DNA from: an uncultured Carboxylicivirga sp. | GTDB taxonomy: Bacteria; Bacteroidota; Bacteroidia; Bacteroidales; Marinilabiliaceae | DNA length: 64,000 nt | Assembly (NCBI RefSeq): GCF_963674565.1 | Contig: NZ_OY771430.1 | Coordinates: 2,914,001-2,978,000 of the forward strand | Reading direction: 5' to 3' | Shown: piece by piece, positions 40,421-48,896 of the stretch | How the letters are laid out: each line of letters opens with the position of its first letter | Position numbering within the stretch: position 1 is the first letter of the stretch | Program-made: the position numbers and the translations under genes | The notes under the pieces: model-generated | Told to the model about the DNA's origin: nothing | The model's database searches: none | What the model saw: only the letters and a program-made list of their open reading frames with translations

Positions 40421-41986
40421 ATGACATTAAGGACATTCTTACTATTAGCTATACTAACAACTTCGTTTGAATTCTCGTTTAGCCAACAAAAGTCTAAAGT
40501 AAAAGTTGAACATTCTGATGTTTTGAGAGGAAGAACAGAAGTGGCTCCTAATGCGAGACTATTCATTGGTAATGTAAAAATAAGACATGAAAATACAATC
40601 ATGTTTTGTGACAGTGCCTATTTATATCCTGATTCCAATTATATAGATGCCTATCACAATATTCATATTATACAAAACGACTCTATTCATTTATATGGAG
40701 ATTACCTCACCTATGTTGGATCTATTGGTCTGGCAAAAGTCAGACAAAACGTCAAGGTGGAAAAACAGGACATAACATTGTACACCGATTTTATGGACTT
40801 TGATCGCATAAAGAATATTGGTTATTATTATAATGGTGGTGAAGTATTAAGTGGAGATAATAACTTAATTAGTGACTGGGGTTATTACTATCCCGATTAT
40901 AATGAAGTACATTTTAAAGATTCAGTAGTTGTAACCAATCCTAAGTACACTATTTTTTCAGACACACTTAAATATAATACCATCACAGAAGTATCAAGCA
41001 TACTTGGACCTACATTTATTGTAAGCGATGACAATATTATATATAGTGAAGATGGTTATTACGATACCATGCACGACAAAGCAAAGCTTCAAAAAAACAG
41101 TTACATCCAAGGTAAAGAGCAATTACTATTGGGCGACACTATTTTCTACGATCGAAATGATGGTATGGGAGAAGTCTTCTGTAATTTTGAACTTCATGAT
41201 ACAACAAACCATATTATTATAAAAGGTGATTATGGTTATTACAACGAAAAGACTGAATATGCTTTGGCTACCGACATGGCTCAATTGCTGCAAATCTATA
41301 GGACCGACACCTTATTTTTACATGCCGATACCTTAAAAGCGGTTCCTTTACCTCAGGACACAAGTAAAATTCTCCAGGCCTATTATAATGTAAAGTTCTT
41401 CAGGAAGGATATGCAGGGACGTTGTGATTCGATGGTTTATGATTTCAGAGACTCAACAAATACCTTTTATAATACACCTATATTATGGGCTCAGAATAAC
41501 CAGATGACTGCCCAAACAATTAAGCTTTACACACGCAATCAGGCAATGTACAAAGCTGACCTTATTAATTCGGCATTTGTGGTTGCACCCGACGACAGTA
41601 TTTTCTATAATCAGATTAAGGGAAGGAATATGACGGGATATTTTCGAGATAACGATATTTATAAAATAGACGTTGACGGAAATGGGCAAACCGTTTACTA
41701 TCCTAAGGACGACCAATTAACAATAGGAGTTAACAGAGCCGAAAGCAGTAGTCTTACTATACATCTAAAAAACAGAGCTATTTCTGGCATCATGTTGAAA
41801 GGAGATCCTTCGGGAAACCTGAATCCACCTTTAATATTACCAGTTGAAGATGTTCGATTACAAGGATTCATTTGGCTGGATGAAATAAGGCCCAAGAATA
41901 AAATGGACATATTCCGAAAAATTGGATTGCCTGAAATGACCGAAGTCACAAAAGTGTATGATGATTATAAATTTGGAGACGAATAA
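40421..41986 (+). CDS. OstA/LptA-like lipopolysaccharide-transport protein
   Basis: A signal peptide (MTLRTFLLLAILTTSFEFSFSQ) precedes a long beta-jellyroll protein with the OstA repeat style: FIGNVKIRHENTIMFCDSAYLY, YGDYLTYVGSIGLAKVRQNV, then repeated (S)DTLKYNT, DTIFYDR, DTLFLHADTLKAV and DSMVYDFRDST units. The Bacteroidota OstA-like family is thought to carry lipopolysaccharide across the periplasm as LptA does. At 521 residues it is longer than E. coli LptA (185), usual in this phylum. The final segment LPVEDVRLQGFIWLDEIRP is conserved in the family. A terminator follows at once. Confidence 0.85.
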   Translation: MTLRTFLLLAILTTSFEFSFSQQKSKVKVEHSDVLRGRTEVAPNARLFIGNVKIRHENTIMFCDSAYLYPDSNYIDAYHNIHIIQNDSIHLYGDYLTYVGSIGLAKVRQNVKVEKQDITLYTDFMDFDRIKNIGYYYNGGEVLSGDNNLISDWGYYYPDYNEVHFKDSVVVTNPKYTIFSDTLKYNTITEVSSILGPTFIVSDDNIIYSEDGYYDTMHDKAKLQKNSYIQGKEQLLLGDTIFYDRNDGMGEVFCNFELHDTTNHIIIKGDYGYYNEKTEYALATDMAQLLQIYRTDTLFLHADTLKAVPLPQDTSKILQAYYNVKFFRKDMQGRCDSMVYDFRDSTNTFYNTPILWAQNNQMTAQTIKLYTRNQAMYKADLINSAFVVAPDDSIFYNQIKGRNMTGYFRDNDIYKIDVDGNGQTVYYPKDDQLTIGVNRAESSSLTIHLKNRAISGIMLKGDPSGNLNPPLILPVEDVRLQGFIWLDEIRPKNKMDIFRKIGLPEMTEVTKVYDDYKFGDE

Positions 41987-41994
41987 AGAAAATA

Positions 41995-42020
41995 AAAAAA
42001 GGGGCAATCGCCCCTTTTTT
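41995..42020. terminator. Bidirectional terminator
   Basis: AAAAAAGGGGC and GCCCCTTTTTT form an 11-bp stem with loop AATC. It lies between the OstA-like gene and the convergent DUF2795 gene. Confidence 0.9.
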
Positions 42021-42027
42021 GCTCTCT

Positions 42028-42249
42028 TTAATATTCATCCTCATTAAAGAAAAAGTCTTCCTTACTCGGGTAATCTGGCCAGATATCCTCAATACTCTCA
42101 AAAACTTCTCCTTCATCCTCTATTTCCTGAAGATTCTCAATAACTTCAAGAGGGGCGCCTGAACGAATTGCAAAATCGATCAACTCATCTTTCGATGCCG
42201 GCCATGGCGCATCTTCTAACTTAGAGGCTAATTCGAGTGTCCAATACAT
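42028..42249 (-). CDS. DUF2795 small protein
   Basis: The 73-residue protein MYWTLELASKLEDAPWPASK followed by DELIDFAIRSGAPLEVIENL and an acidic tail (EDIWPDYPSKEDFFFNEDEY) is the usual Bacteroidota DUF2795 protein. The function is unknown; the fold is a small helical domain. It ends just before the terminator. Confidence 0.9.
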   Translation of the reverse strand: MYWTLELASKLEDAPWPASKDELIDFAIRSGAPLEVIENLQEIEDEGEVFESIEDIWPDYPSKEDFFFNEDEY

Positions 42250-42327
42250 AACAACTCAATTTAACATTAATAATATTGTGTTACTTTATTCTTTTCTTAT
42301 GTGCGAATATAAAAAAAAAATCTATTC

Positions 42328-42888
42328 TTACAACTCAGGCAGCCATGGAATTTCATCAACGCCATAATAGTTTGACAAATGACGCGATAAAACAAACAAA
42401 TAGTCAGACAGTCTGTTAAGATATCTCATAACCCAATTATCTATATCAAATTCCTCAGCAACATCTATTACTCTTCGTTCTGCTCGGCGACAAACAGTAC
42501 GAGCAACATGGCAATGTCCAACTGCGGGATGACCTCCTGGCAAAAGAAAACTTTTTAAGGGCGGTAAATTATTCTCCAGATGATCCATTGACAATTCCAA
42601 TTCCTCAATATGCTCATCACTATATTTTAATTTACTCCTCATATCAGAAACAGATGTATCTGTAGCTAAATATGCTCCAATTGTGAATAGTTTAGATTGA
42701 ACAGAAATTAAGGTCTTACCATCAGAATCAGGAATATCATATGACCTTATTAATCCAATAAAACTCATTAGTTCATCAATAGTACCATAAGCTTCTAATC
42801 GGGCATGATTTTTTGGAACTCGGGTACCACCAATCAAACCGGTCAAACCTTTATCGCCGGTTTTAGTATAAACAACACTTTTCTTCAT
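42328..42888 (-). CDS. Cob(I)alamin adenosyltransferase, PduO type
   Basis: The protein starts VYTKTGDKGLTGLIGGTRVPK, binding ATP, and has YGTIDELMSFIGL, FLLPGGHPAVGHCHVARTVC, RRAERRV and YLNRLSDYLFVLSRHLS, all PduO/MMAB hallmarks. It attaches the 5'-deoxyadenosyl group to cobalamin. No other B12 genes are in the window; the cofactor would serve B12-dependent enzymes elsewhere. 186 residues, complete. The ABC ATPase gene ends 12 bases upstream. Confidence 0.95.
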   Translation of the reverse strand: MKKSVVYTKTGDKGLTGLIGGTRVPKNHARLEAYGTIDELMSFIGLIRSYDIPDSDGKTLISVQSKLFTIGAYLATDTSVSDMRSKLKYSDEHIEELELSMDHLENNLPPLKSFLLPGGHPAVGHCHVARTVCRRAERRVIDVAEEFDIDNWVMRYLNRLSDYLFVLSRHLSNYYGVDEIPWLPEL

Positions 42889-42900
42889 TTAATAATATGT

Positions 42901-43608
42901 CTACGCTAATTGCTCGACTGGTTTATTAATTGTATCAGATTCAATTAATCCGTCTCTTAGTCGTATAATGCGATGAGCATGTTGGGCAATATCCTCCTCA
43001 TGCGTTACTAAAATAATGGTATTACCTGCTCCGTGAATTTCATCAAACAGATTCATGATATCCACAGAAGTTTTCGAATCCAGATTACCAGTAGGCTCAT
43101 CAGCCAAAATAATAGATGGGTGATTAACCAGTGCCCTGGCAACAGCAACCCTTTGTCGCTGACCACCCGACATTTCATTAGGCTTATGCAACATTCTGTT
43201 GGTAAGCCCAACTTTCTCCATTACTTCTTCTCCTCTTTTTAAACGATCATGTTTTGGAACACCTGCATAAATAAGAGGTAACATGGCATTTTCAAGAGCT
43301 GTATATCGAGGTAGTAAATTAAATGTCTGGAAAACGAACCCAATTTCTTTGTTTCTAATCTCAGCCAAACTATCATCACTTAGATGACTAACATCGGTAC
43401 CATTTAAGATATACTGCCCGCCTGTTGGAGTATCAAGTGCTCCAATCATATTCATCAAAGTTGACTTTCCTGAACCTGAAGGCCCCATAATAGCCACATA
43501 TTCACCGCGATCTATTGAAAGGGAAACACCTTGAAGTGCTTTTACTGTCTCAGTTCCAACATGGTAGAACTTTGTAATGTTATTGATTTCTATAACTTGT
43601 TTTTGCAT
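42901..43608 (-). CDS. ABC transporter ATPase, LolD/MacB type
   Basis: Walker A is GPSGSGKST, the Q-loop is FVFQTFNLLPRYTALENAML, the signature MSGGQRQRVAVARALVN, Walker B IILADEPTGNLD, and the H-loop VTHEED. The NLLPRYTALENAMLPL segment is that of the LolD/MacB/FtsE group, which works with FtsX-like permeases on lipoproteins or peptides at the inner membrane. No permease is adjacent, so the partner must be elsewhere. Length 235 residues, normal. Confidence 0.92.
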   Translation of the reverse strand: MQKQVIEINNITKFYHVGTETVKALQGVSLSIDRGEYVAIMGPSGSGKSTLMNMIGALDTPTGGQYILNGTDVSHLSDDSLAEIRNKEIGFVFQTFNLLPRYTALENAMLPLIYAGVPKHDRLKRGEEVMEKVGLTNRMLHKPNEMSGGQRQRVAVARALVNHPSIILADEPTGNLDSKTSVDIMNLFDEIHGAGNTIILVTHEEDIAQHAHRIIRLRDGLIESDTINKPVEQLA

Positions 43609-43667
43609 CTCATAATTTTAAGTATTCCAAATATACTTTTTGTTGACAAGAACAACAAAGTCACAAA

Positions 43668-44456
43668 TTAATACTTTACAACAAAATGTTGCTTTTTACA
43701 TTCTTTTCGAAAGAAAATAATTCCAATCTGAAATAAATCAATTGAAACAGTAACCGAAGGATGACTGTATATAATTTCCCATGCTTCATCCATTCCTTTT
43801 GACCAATGAATATCATCAAAAACAAAAACTGTGTTATTCCATTTTTTTAGAAGACATTGGTTAAAATAATCAATGGTTGCAATCTTTTCATGATGTCCAT
43901 CAAAAAAAACAAAGTCTAATTGATCCAATGAAGCGACTAAATCTGGCAATACATCCTGAAACTGCCCATTAATCAACTCAACTCCATTACACTTCATTTC
44001 TTGCAGATTCTTTCTGGCTATATTTGCCGTATTTTCGCAACCTTCTATGGAATACACTTTGCAATTACTATCAGGCATTGCCAGATAGCAGGTACTTATG
44101 CCTAACGAAGTGCCCAGTTCAATAATATTTTGTGGTTTAAACTCATTCACCAGACGAAATAATATTTCTCCATATTTTTTATTTACGGATGATTTTTTTT
44201 CTAAATCAGACACTTTACGTATCTGCGATGAGAAAGCAGTACTGCCGGCCCCATAATCACACATTTGAATTGTTGCCTGAGAAATTTTTAATTTTTTTCT
44301 TAATGCATCCATTCTTGGAAAAGCATAGAAAGGTAATTTGCAATAAATCAGTTCACGAACCAAATTAAAAACAAACGGACTATGTAATCCATACCCTTTC
44401 CTATAACGAGAACGAAACCAATATTTTAGATAACTTTTAAAAAGAAAATAATTCAT
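43668..44456 (-). CDS. Class I SAM-dependent methyltransferase
   Basis: The SAM site is NIIELGTSLGISTCYLAM (motif I), VYSIEGCENTANIARKNLQ (motif II) and a motif with FVFFDGHHEK, near the pattern of O-methyltransferases with a Asp-Gly-x-His centre. The N-terminal 60 residues are basic (YWFRSRYRKGYGLHSPF), a known lead-in in Bacteroidota members of this family. The substrate is unknown. 262 residues. It lies 60 bases upstream of the ABC ATPase gene. Confidence 0.85.
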   Translation of the reverse strand: MNYFLFKSYLKYWFRSRYRKGYGLHSPFVFNLVRELIYCKLPFYAFPRMDALRKKLKISQATIQMCDYGAGSTAFSSQIRKVSDLEKKSSVNKKYGEILFRLVNEFKPQNIIELGTSLGISTCYLAMPDSNCKVYSIEGCENTANIARKNLQEMKCNGVELINGQFQDVLPDLVASLDQLDFVFFDGHHEKIATIDYFNQCLLKKWNNTVFVFDDIHWSKGMDEAWEIIYSHPSVTVSIDLFQIGIIFFRKECKKQHFVVKY

Positions 44457-44520
44457 TAACGAAAATTTTCCGAATATAGCAATTAAACCTATCAGCCGAA
44501 ACCCAATTTAGAGAATTCTA

Positions 44521-44528
44521 TATCTTTG
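44521..44528 (+). promoter_or_regulatory. -7 element TATCTTTG of the FKBP gene
   Basis: A perfect TAnnTTTG lies 17 bases before the ATG at 44546. No strong TTTG partner element is visible. Confidence 0.5.
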
Positions 44529-44545
44529 TTCTTTTTAATAATAGC

Positions 44546-44980
44546 ATGAGCAAAGGGAAAGGCAAGAAACACAATAGCGGATCAAGTGGACAAAACAGAA
44601 AGAAGACTGAAGACTTTCTGCTTCAAAATAAAAACAAACAAGGTATTTTCGAGACATCATCTGGATTACAATACGAGATAGTTATTGAAACAAAGGGTCC
44701 TAAACCATCAAATAACAGCATTGTTAAAGTGCATCAGAGGGCAATGTTATTGGGTGGCAAGATATTGGACGATACTTATAAAGATGCCACTCCATTAGAA
44801 TTTAACTTAAACGAAACAATAGAAGGATACACCGAAGGACTACAGATGATGTCGGTTGGTAGTCGCTACCGCTTTTTCATCCCACCGGAATTAGGATGGG
44901 GTAAAAAAGGATCTGGTGGAAGAATCGGTCCTTACGCTTTGACCATTTTTGACGTAGCATTATTAGAAATTATCGACTAA
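44546..44980 (+). CDS. FKBP-type peptidyl-prolyl isomerase
   Basis: After a basic N-terminal 20 residues (MSKGKGKKHNSGSSGQNRKK) comes an FKBP domain: SGLQYEIVIETKGPKPSNNS, GGKILDDTYKDATPLEFNLN, EGYTEGLQMMSVGSRYRFFI and PPELGWGKKGSGGRIGPYAL, ending TIFDVALLEI. The first part aligns with FKBP strand structure but a Phe/Tyr of the classical active site is not conserved everywhere. It lacks a signal peptide, so it is cytoplasmic. Basic tail may bind nucleic acid or ribosomes. Confidence 0.88.
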   Translation: MSKGKGKKHNSGSSGQNRKKTEDFLLQNKNKQGIFETSSGLQYEIVIETKGPKPSNNSIVKVHQRAMLLGGKILDDTYKDATPLEFNLNETIEGYTEGLQMMSVGSRYRFFIPPELGWGKKGSGGRIGPYALTIFDVALLEIID

Positions 44981-45063
44981 TTCGAACTTATTTTCAAACT
45001 TGGTAAACACTTATTAGTTCACCTTGTTTAAGTTCAATAACAAAGAAGACAATAGTGAGGTCG

Positions 45064-46320
45064 ATGAATGACTATATAAATCAATTAATTGAGCAAATTA
45101 ATTCAGCTTTTAACAAATCCAATCATTGTAAGCATGACATTGATGATGATGATTATATCAATGAATTTGCAGATCAATATATTAATGGTACCCCTGTTAA
45201 AATTTCAGAAAAAACGGGAATTGCAAAATTTCAATTCCCACCTGTGGAAAAGCTTTCAAATGATCAAATTGATATAATCTTACCAGTAATCGAAGATTTA
45301 TTACATAGTTACAATTGGGAATTTGTATTTCCTGAGAATGTATCAAACGATGTAAAGTATGGATTTATCACTGGCAAGTGGGACACTAAGCATGTTTATT
45401 GTCAGCAAGGTATTGTACAAATCGAGACTTGTAAGTTTGATGACGAAGACTGTCCTTTTCCAATGCATTGTTCAATCTGCAATAAGTTTAAAGACAGTGC
45501 CGATACTGATCATGTTCTTTGTAAAGGAGAAGTAGACTTTGATTCTTTGACTCCTGATTTTAACAAAGAAACAACTCCCGAAATGCGGAAAAATATTGAC
45601 CGCTTCAAAGACTTAATGCGCAAAAGCAATTCTTCATCTTTCATTACGGGTATTCATAATTACTGCGATGGCAGATGCAACATTTGTAAATTCACCAATC
45701 AATGTAGTTCATATGCTCTTAATGAAGAATTAAATAATGCTACTGGTAAGCATGGTGAAGATTCAGATGATCAATTGATGGTTATACTTAAGGCAACAAC
45801 CGAATTTATTGAAGAAGAACTAAATAAAAGAGGTATTGACGCTGCTGAAACAATAAACGAATTATCTAAGGCGGAGGCTGAAGACAATTCAACCAAACAT
45901 TCTCTTGAAATAAAATCCGAATCTTATGCCGAAAAAGTAAAAAGGTGGCTTGATTCCAATCAAAGAGAAATCGAAAGTCGCATCATTGCTGATCAGGACT
46001 TAATTAAAAATTGTTTTGAAAGTATCACCTGGTTTCAGTTATTTATACCGACAAAAATAAGTAGGGCATTAATTACTATCAAAAATAATGATTCGTCTTC
46101 TATTGACACATACGATAGCAATGGATCGGCAAAGGTTGCATTATTAGGTATTGATGAATCTATTTGGGCCTGGAACAATCTGATGGATGCCATACCTCAA
46201 AAGGAAGATAGTATTCTTAATATTTTAAGAAATCTTTCAGAAATAAGATCAGAACTGGAACAATTAATACCCGAAGCCAGAAAATTTAAGCGACCGGGAT
46301 TTGATACGGATGAAGACTAA
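45064..46320 (+). CDS. Cysteine-rich protein of unknown function
   Basis: I do not recognise this 418-residue protein. Two Cys clusters stand out: CKFDDEDCPFPMHCSIC with a further CKGE about 20 residues on (around residues 125-160), and CDGRCNICKFTNQC (about 203-216). Spacings such as CxxC and CxxxC suggest zinc or Fe-S binding. The N-terminal 110 residues are acidic (DIDDDDY) and the last 150 residues are helical, with a long coiled-coil-like stretch near 230-300. The start is the ATG at 45064; a GTG at 45055 is in frame. Gene stands alone, 83 bases after the FKBP gene. Confidence 0.7.
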   Translation: MNDYINQLIEQINSAFNKSNHCKHDIDDDDYINEFADQYINGTPVKISEKTGIAKFQFPPVEKLSNDQIDIILPVIEDLLHSYNWEFVFPENVSNDVKYGFITGKWDTKHVYCQQGIVQIETCKFDDEDCPFPMHCSICNKFKDSADTDHVLCKGEVDFDSLTPDFNKETTPEMRKNIDRFKDLMRKSNSSSFITGIHNYCDGRCNICKFTNQCSSYALNEELNNATGKHGEDSDDQLMVILKATTEFIEEELNKRGIDAAETINELSKAEAEDNSTKHSLEIKSESYAEKVKRWLDSNQREIESRIIADQDLIKNCFESITWFQLFIPTKISRALITIKNNDSSSIDTYDSNGSAKVALLGIDESIWAWNNLMDAIPQKEDSILNILRNLSEIRSELEQLIPEARKFKRPGFDTDED

Positions 46321-46784
46321 AAACAAAAATCTGAGAGAAACATAGTGGAAAATTTAAGAATTGCTATAAATTCAAAAAAGTGTCTCTCTCAGATATTAAC
46401 GAATCTTAACGATTCGATTATTATTGCTTACCGTTGCAAGCAATGTCGCAGCAGCGTTGTGCCACATAAATTTTCGTGTCTGTAAAACTATAATTTTATT
46501 TGACAGATTGAACCTCTTGATTCAAATATTTGTTTAAAAAGCTTAATTTTTTCTGATTCTCTTATCTAATCTACAACAGAACCACATTTTGCAGTTAAAA
46601 ACAACATAAATATCAGAATCTATCCTTTCAATAAAATCCTATTTCAAAGATAAAATCCATTATTTGCAGAGTTACATCTTAATTGCCAATATATAAATCA
46701 GTTAGCAAGCACAAACTACTCAATATATTTATTAAATGCAAATTTACTTTGTAACGCACTTAAACTTATATCTATGGTCTATAA
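46321..46784. other. Gene-free region with stacked inverted repeats
   Basis: No credible reading frame. Three inverted repeats follow the Cys-rich gene: ATCTGAGAGA (46329-46338) with TCTCTCAGAT (46385-46394); CGAATC (46400-46405) with GATTCG (46411-46416); ATTGCTT (46423-46429) with AAGCAAT (46438-46444). None is followed by a clean T-run on either strand; they may be a 3' structure or a small RNA. Confidence 0.5.
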
Positions 46785-47963
46785 TTACAAATGATACAAC
46801 ATTTGATCAATTGCCTGAAAAACCTGATGCCCTTCATCAAAAACCCTTGAAAAATGATCTCTTGATTTTTTAAGTAATCGTTTAGTCTTGCCTTTATGTC
46901 CCATTTCATATTCAAGTTTTGCCATATGAAACAGTAAATTTCCGAACGCTTCAGCATCATTATCGGCCTGTTCCAAACTTTCCCCAAATATTTTTTTCAG
47001 CATTTCCTGTTGCTCTTCCTGTTTAAACATATCCAAAAGCTCCTGTAGCAGATCTGGTGAATAAATGTTTTGTTCTACAAGCTCCCTAGCCAGAGCAGCA
47101 GCTTCATCAAAGCGATTTGCATGAAGATATGATTTCAAAAGATACAATTGGTTAGGTTTATAATCAGGCGAAAGATTGTTAGCCTTGATAAAATAGGATA
47201 AAGCCTCCTCGTTTTGTTCCAGCTTACCATATAAAATACCGGTAATGCGCGCTGCATCACCTTTTTTTAATGAATCTGTGTACATTTCATATGCTCTTGC
47301 CGCAGACGTAACACCTTCAGAAAACATTCCATCAAGTAAACATGATACTGCAAGGTTATAATGGGTAAGAGCATCTTCTTTCAATTGTAAAGACTTATTA
47401 AACCAATAACGTGCTTCATGATAATTCTCTGTCAATGTATTGAAGTATCCTATTGCATATAAGCTGTAATAATCATAAACTCCATTTTTATATGCCTCAA
47501 CAAAGTAATATTGACTCTGATCCAACAACCATTCAGACTTTCTACCCCAGCGATCTCCAAACTGAAGAAAAACGGCATTATAATATTTAGCAAGTTGCAA
47601 TTGAAGCCTGAAGTTTGAAGGATGCAACTCTATTTGTTGCATTAATAAACTATCCACCGGAAGATACCATTGTGTTGAATTATATTGTTCACTTTTCCTT
47701 ATTTCCTCCAAAGTCTCTCCCGGACGTAAATTGACAAATCCAAAACTACGATGATAGTAGCTTGATGCATAATAGTCAAGTACGAAAGCTGATTGAGCAA
47801 GGATTAATTCCAGTGAATCTGATTGATATTTTTGATTCAGTAATTCAAAAGCATCAGAATATTGCTCTTTGGATATTAAAGTATTCAGCTCGTTATTAGA
47901 ATACTGAGCCATAACCGTGGTATACAATCCACCGAAAACAATAAATATTAGCACCTTATACAT
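46785..47963 (-). CDS. Secreted TPR-repeat protein
   Basis: The ATG at 47963 begins a signal peptide (MYKVLIFIVFGGLYTTVMAQ). The mature protein has TPR-type units, e.g. SSYYALGYFNTL-like YYSLYAIGYFNTLTENYHEA, RYWFNKSLQLKEDALTHYNL, and GKLEQNEEALSYFIKANNLS, for about 340 residues. It is likely a periplasmic scaffold; the partner is not evident. A preceding in-frame TTG at 47978 is not used. The Crp gene runs divergently 220 bases away, and the stretch between holds its inverted repeat. Confidence 0.8.
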   Translation of the reverse strand: MYKVLIFIVFGGLYTTVMAQYSNNELNTLISKEQYSDAFELLNQKYQSDSLELILAQSAFVLDYYASSYYHRSFGFVNLRPGETLEEIRKSEQYNSTQWYLPVDSLLMQQIELHPSNFRLQLQLAKYYNAVFLQFGDRWGRKSEWLLDQSQYYFVEAYKNGVYDYYSLYAIGYFNTLTENYHEARYWFNKSLQLKEDALTHYNLAVSCLLDGMFSEGVTSAARAYEMYTDSLKKGDAARITGILYGKLEQNEEALSYFIKANNLSPDYKPNQLYLLKSYLHANRFDEAAALARELVEQNIYSPDLLQELLDMFKQEEQQEMLKKIFGESLEQADNDAEAFGNLLFHMAKLEYEMGHKGKTKRLLKKSRDHFSRVFDEGHQVFQAIDQMLYHL

Positions 47964-48144
47964 TAACACAATATACAACTATTATCAAGACCTTTGACAG
48001 CACCTTTAAACAACTTTACATTCTGCTTTTTTATTTTCATTGAATGATGAATAATTAAACAATAATTTTCTATCAAACATTTGAAATTACATTAATTATA
48101 AATCCTAAAACAATTTCCACTTTTTTACGTATTTGATCCAATAT

Positions 48145-48164
48145 TGTCAATTTTACTATTGACA
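48145..48164. promoter_or_regulatory. Inverted repeat TGTCAAT-N6-ATTGACA upstream of the Crp-family gene
   Basis: A 7-bp dyad with a six-base spacer ends 21 bases before the ATG of the regulator at 48186. It may be an autoregulatory site. Its half-sites point the opposite way to those at 48797-48816. Confidence 0.4.
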
Positions 48165-48185
48165 CTGCGACAAAAGGGGGATTTC

Positions 48186-48779
48186 ATGTTTGAACAGCTG
48201 GAGAATATAATAAAAAAGGAAGTAACTTTTTCATCAGAATTTTGGGAGGAGTTGAAAAATTGTGCTGAAAATATATACATTAAAAAAAACGAACATCTTA
48301 TTCATCAAGGTGAAGTTTGCAGATATGGATATTTTTTAAACAGAGGAAGCCTGATTCATTATTTTCAAAGCGAGAATGGTAAAGAAACAGTATTAAGTTT
48401 TTATGTTGACCATTATTATCAATTTTTATCCTCCCCATTAAGTTATTTTAATGAAATTGGAAGCACCTTTGAAATTAAAGCACTGGAAGATTGTGAATTA
48501 ATTGCTTTTCATAAAGATAACTTGGAGAAACTCTCACAAAAATATCCCGACTTCGCAGTATTCTATCATAAAATTACAGCCACCGCATTACACAATATGT
48601 ATCTGTATACAGCCATGCGGCTATCTCTTTCTGCTGAAGATTTTCTAATTTATCTTATGAAGAATATGTCTGCGATTTTTGATCGCATACCTGATAAATA
48701 TATAGCCCAATTTGTGGGTGTCAGTGGCGAATGGCTGTGTAAGGTGAAAAAGAAAATATTAATTACCAACAATATTTAA
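48186..48779 (+). CDS. Crp/Fnr family transcriptional regulator
   Basis: The cyclic-nucleotide-binding-like domain covers about residues 15-130 (KKNEHLIHQGEVCRYGYFLN, RGSLIHYFQ, EVKALEDCELIAFHKDNL-type end), without the phosphate-binding Arg pattern of true cAMP receptors. A long C helix follows, and a short C-terminal helix-turn-helix ends DKYIAQFVGVSGEWLCKVKK. The ATG at 48186 is supported by GGGGG five bases upstream. The protein probably acts on the palindrome that precedes the DUF5692 gene downstream. The signal is unknown. Confidence 0.88.
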   Translation: MFEQLENIIKKEVTFSSEFWEELKNCAENIYIKKNEHLIHQGEVCRYGYFLNRGSLIHYFQSENGKETVLSFYVDHYYQFLSSPLSYFNEIGSTFEIKALEDCELIAFHKDNLEKLSQKYPDFAVFYHKITATALHNMYLYTAMRLSLSAEDFLIYLMKNMSAIFDRIPDKYIAQFVGVSGEWLCKVKKKILITNNI

Positions 48780-48796
48780 TTTTCCATTTTAATACG

Positions 48797-48816
48797 AAAT
48801 TGAACTAGTTCAATTT
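48797..48816. promoter_or_regulatory. Perfect 20-bp palindrome, Fnr-like operator
   Basis: AAATTGAACTAGTTCAATTT is a perfect palindrome. Its core TTGAA-N4-TTCAA has the same 5-4-5 architecture as an FNR box (TTGAT-N4-ATCAA). It lies 17 bases after the Crp-family stop codon and covers the upstream promoter element of the DUF5692 gene. Confidence 0.65.
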
Positions 48817-48835
48817 TCACCGGATTTGCTTTTCC

Positions 48836-48843
48836 TACTTTTG
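48836..48843 (+). promoter_or_regulatory. -7 element TACTTTTG of the DUF5692 gene
   Basis: A perfect TAnnTTTG. The position of the upstream element is occupied by the palindrome at 48797-48816, so binding there should block or drive transcription. Confidence 0.6.
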
Positions 48844-48896
48844 CCTCACCTCCTTAACCATTTGTCGGTAAACAACTAAAAAAAAAATAATAGCTT

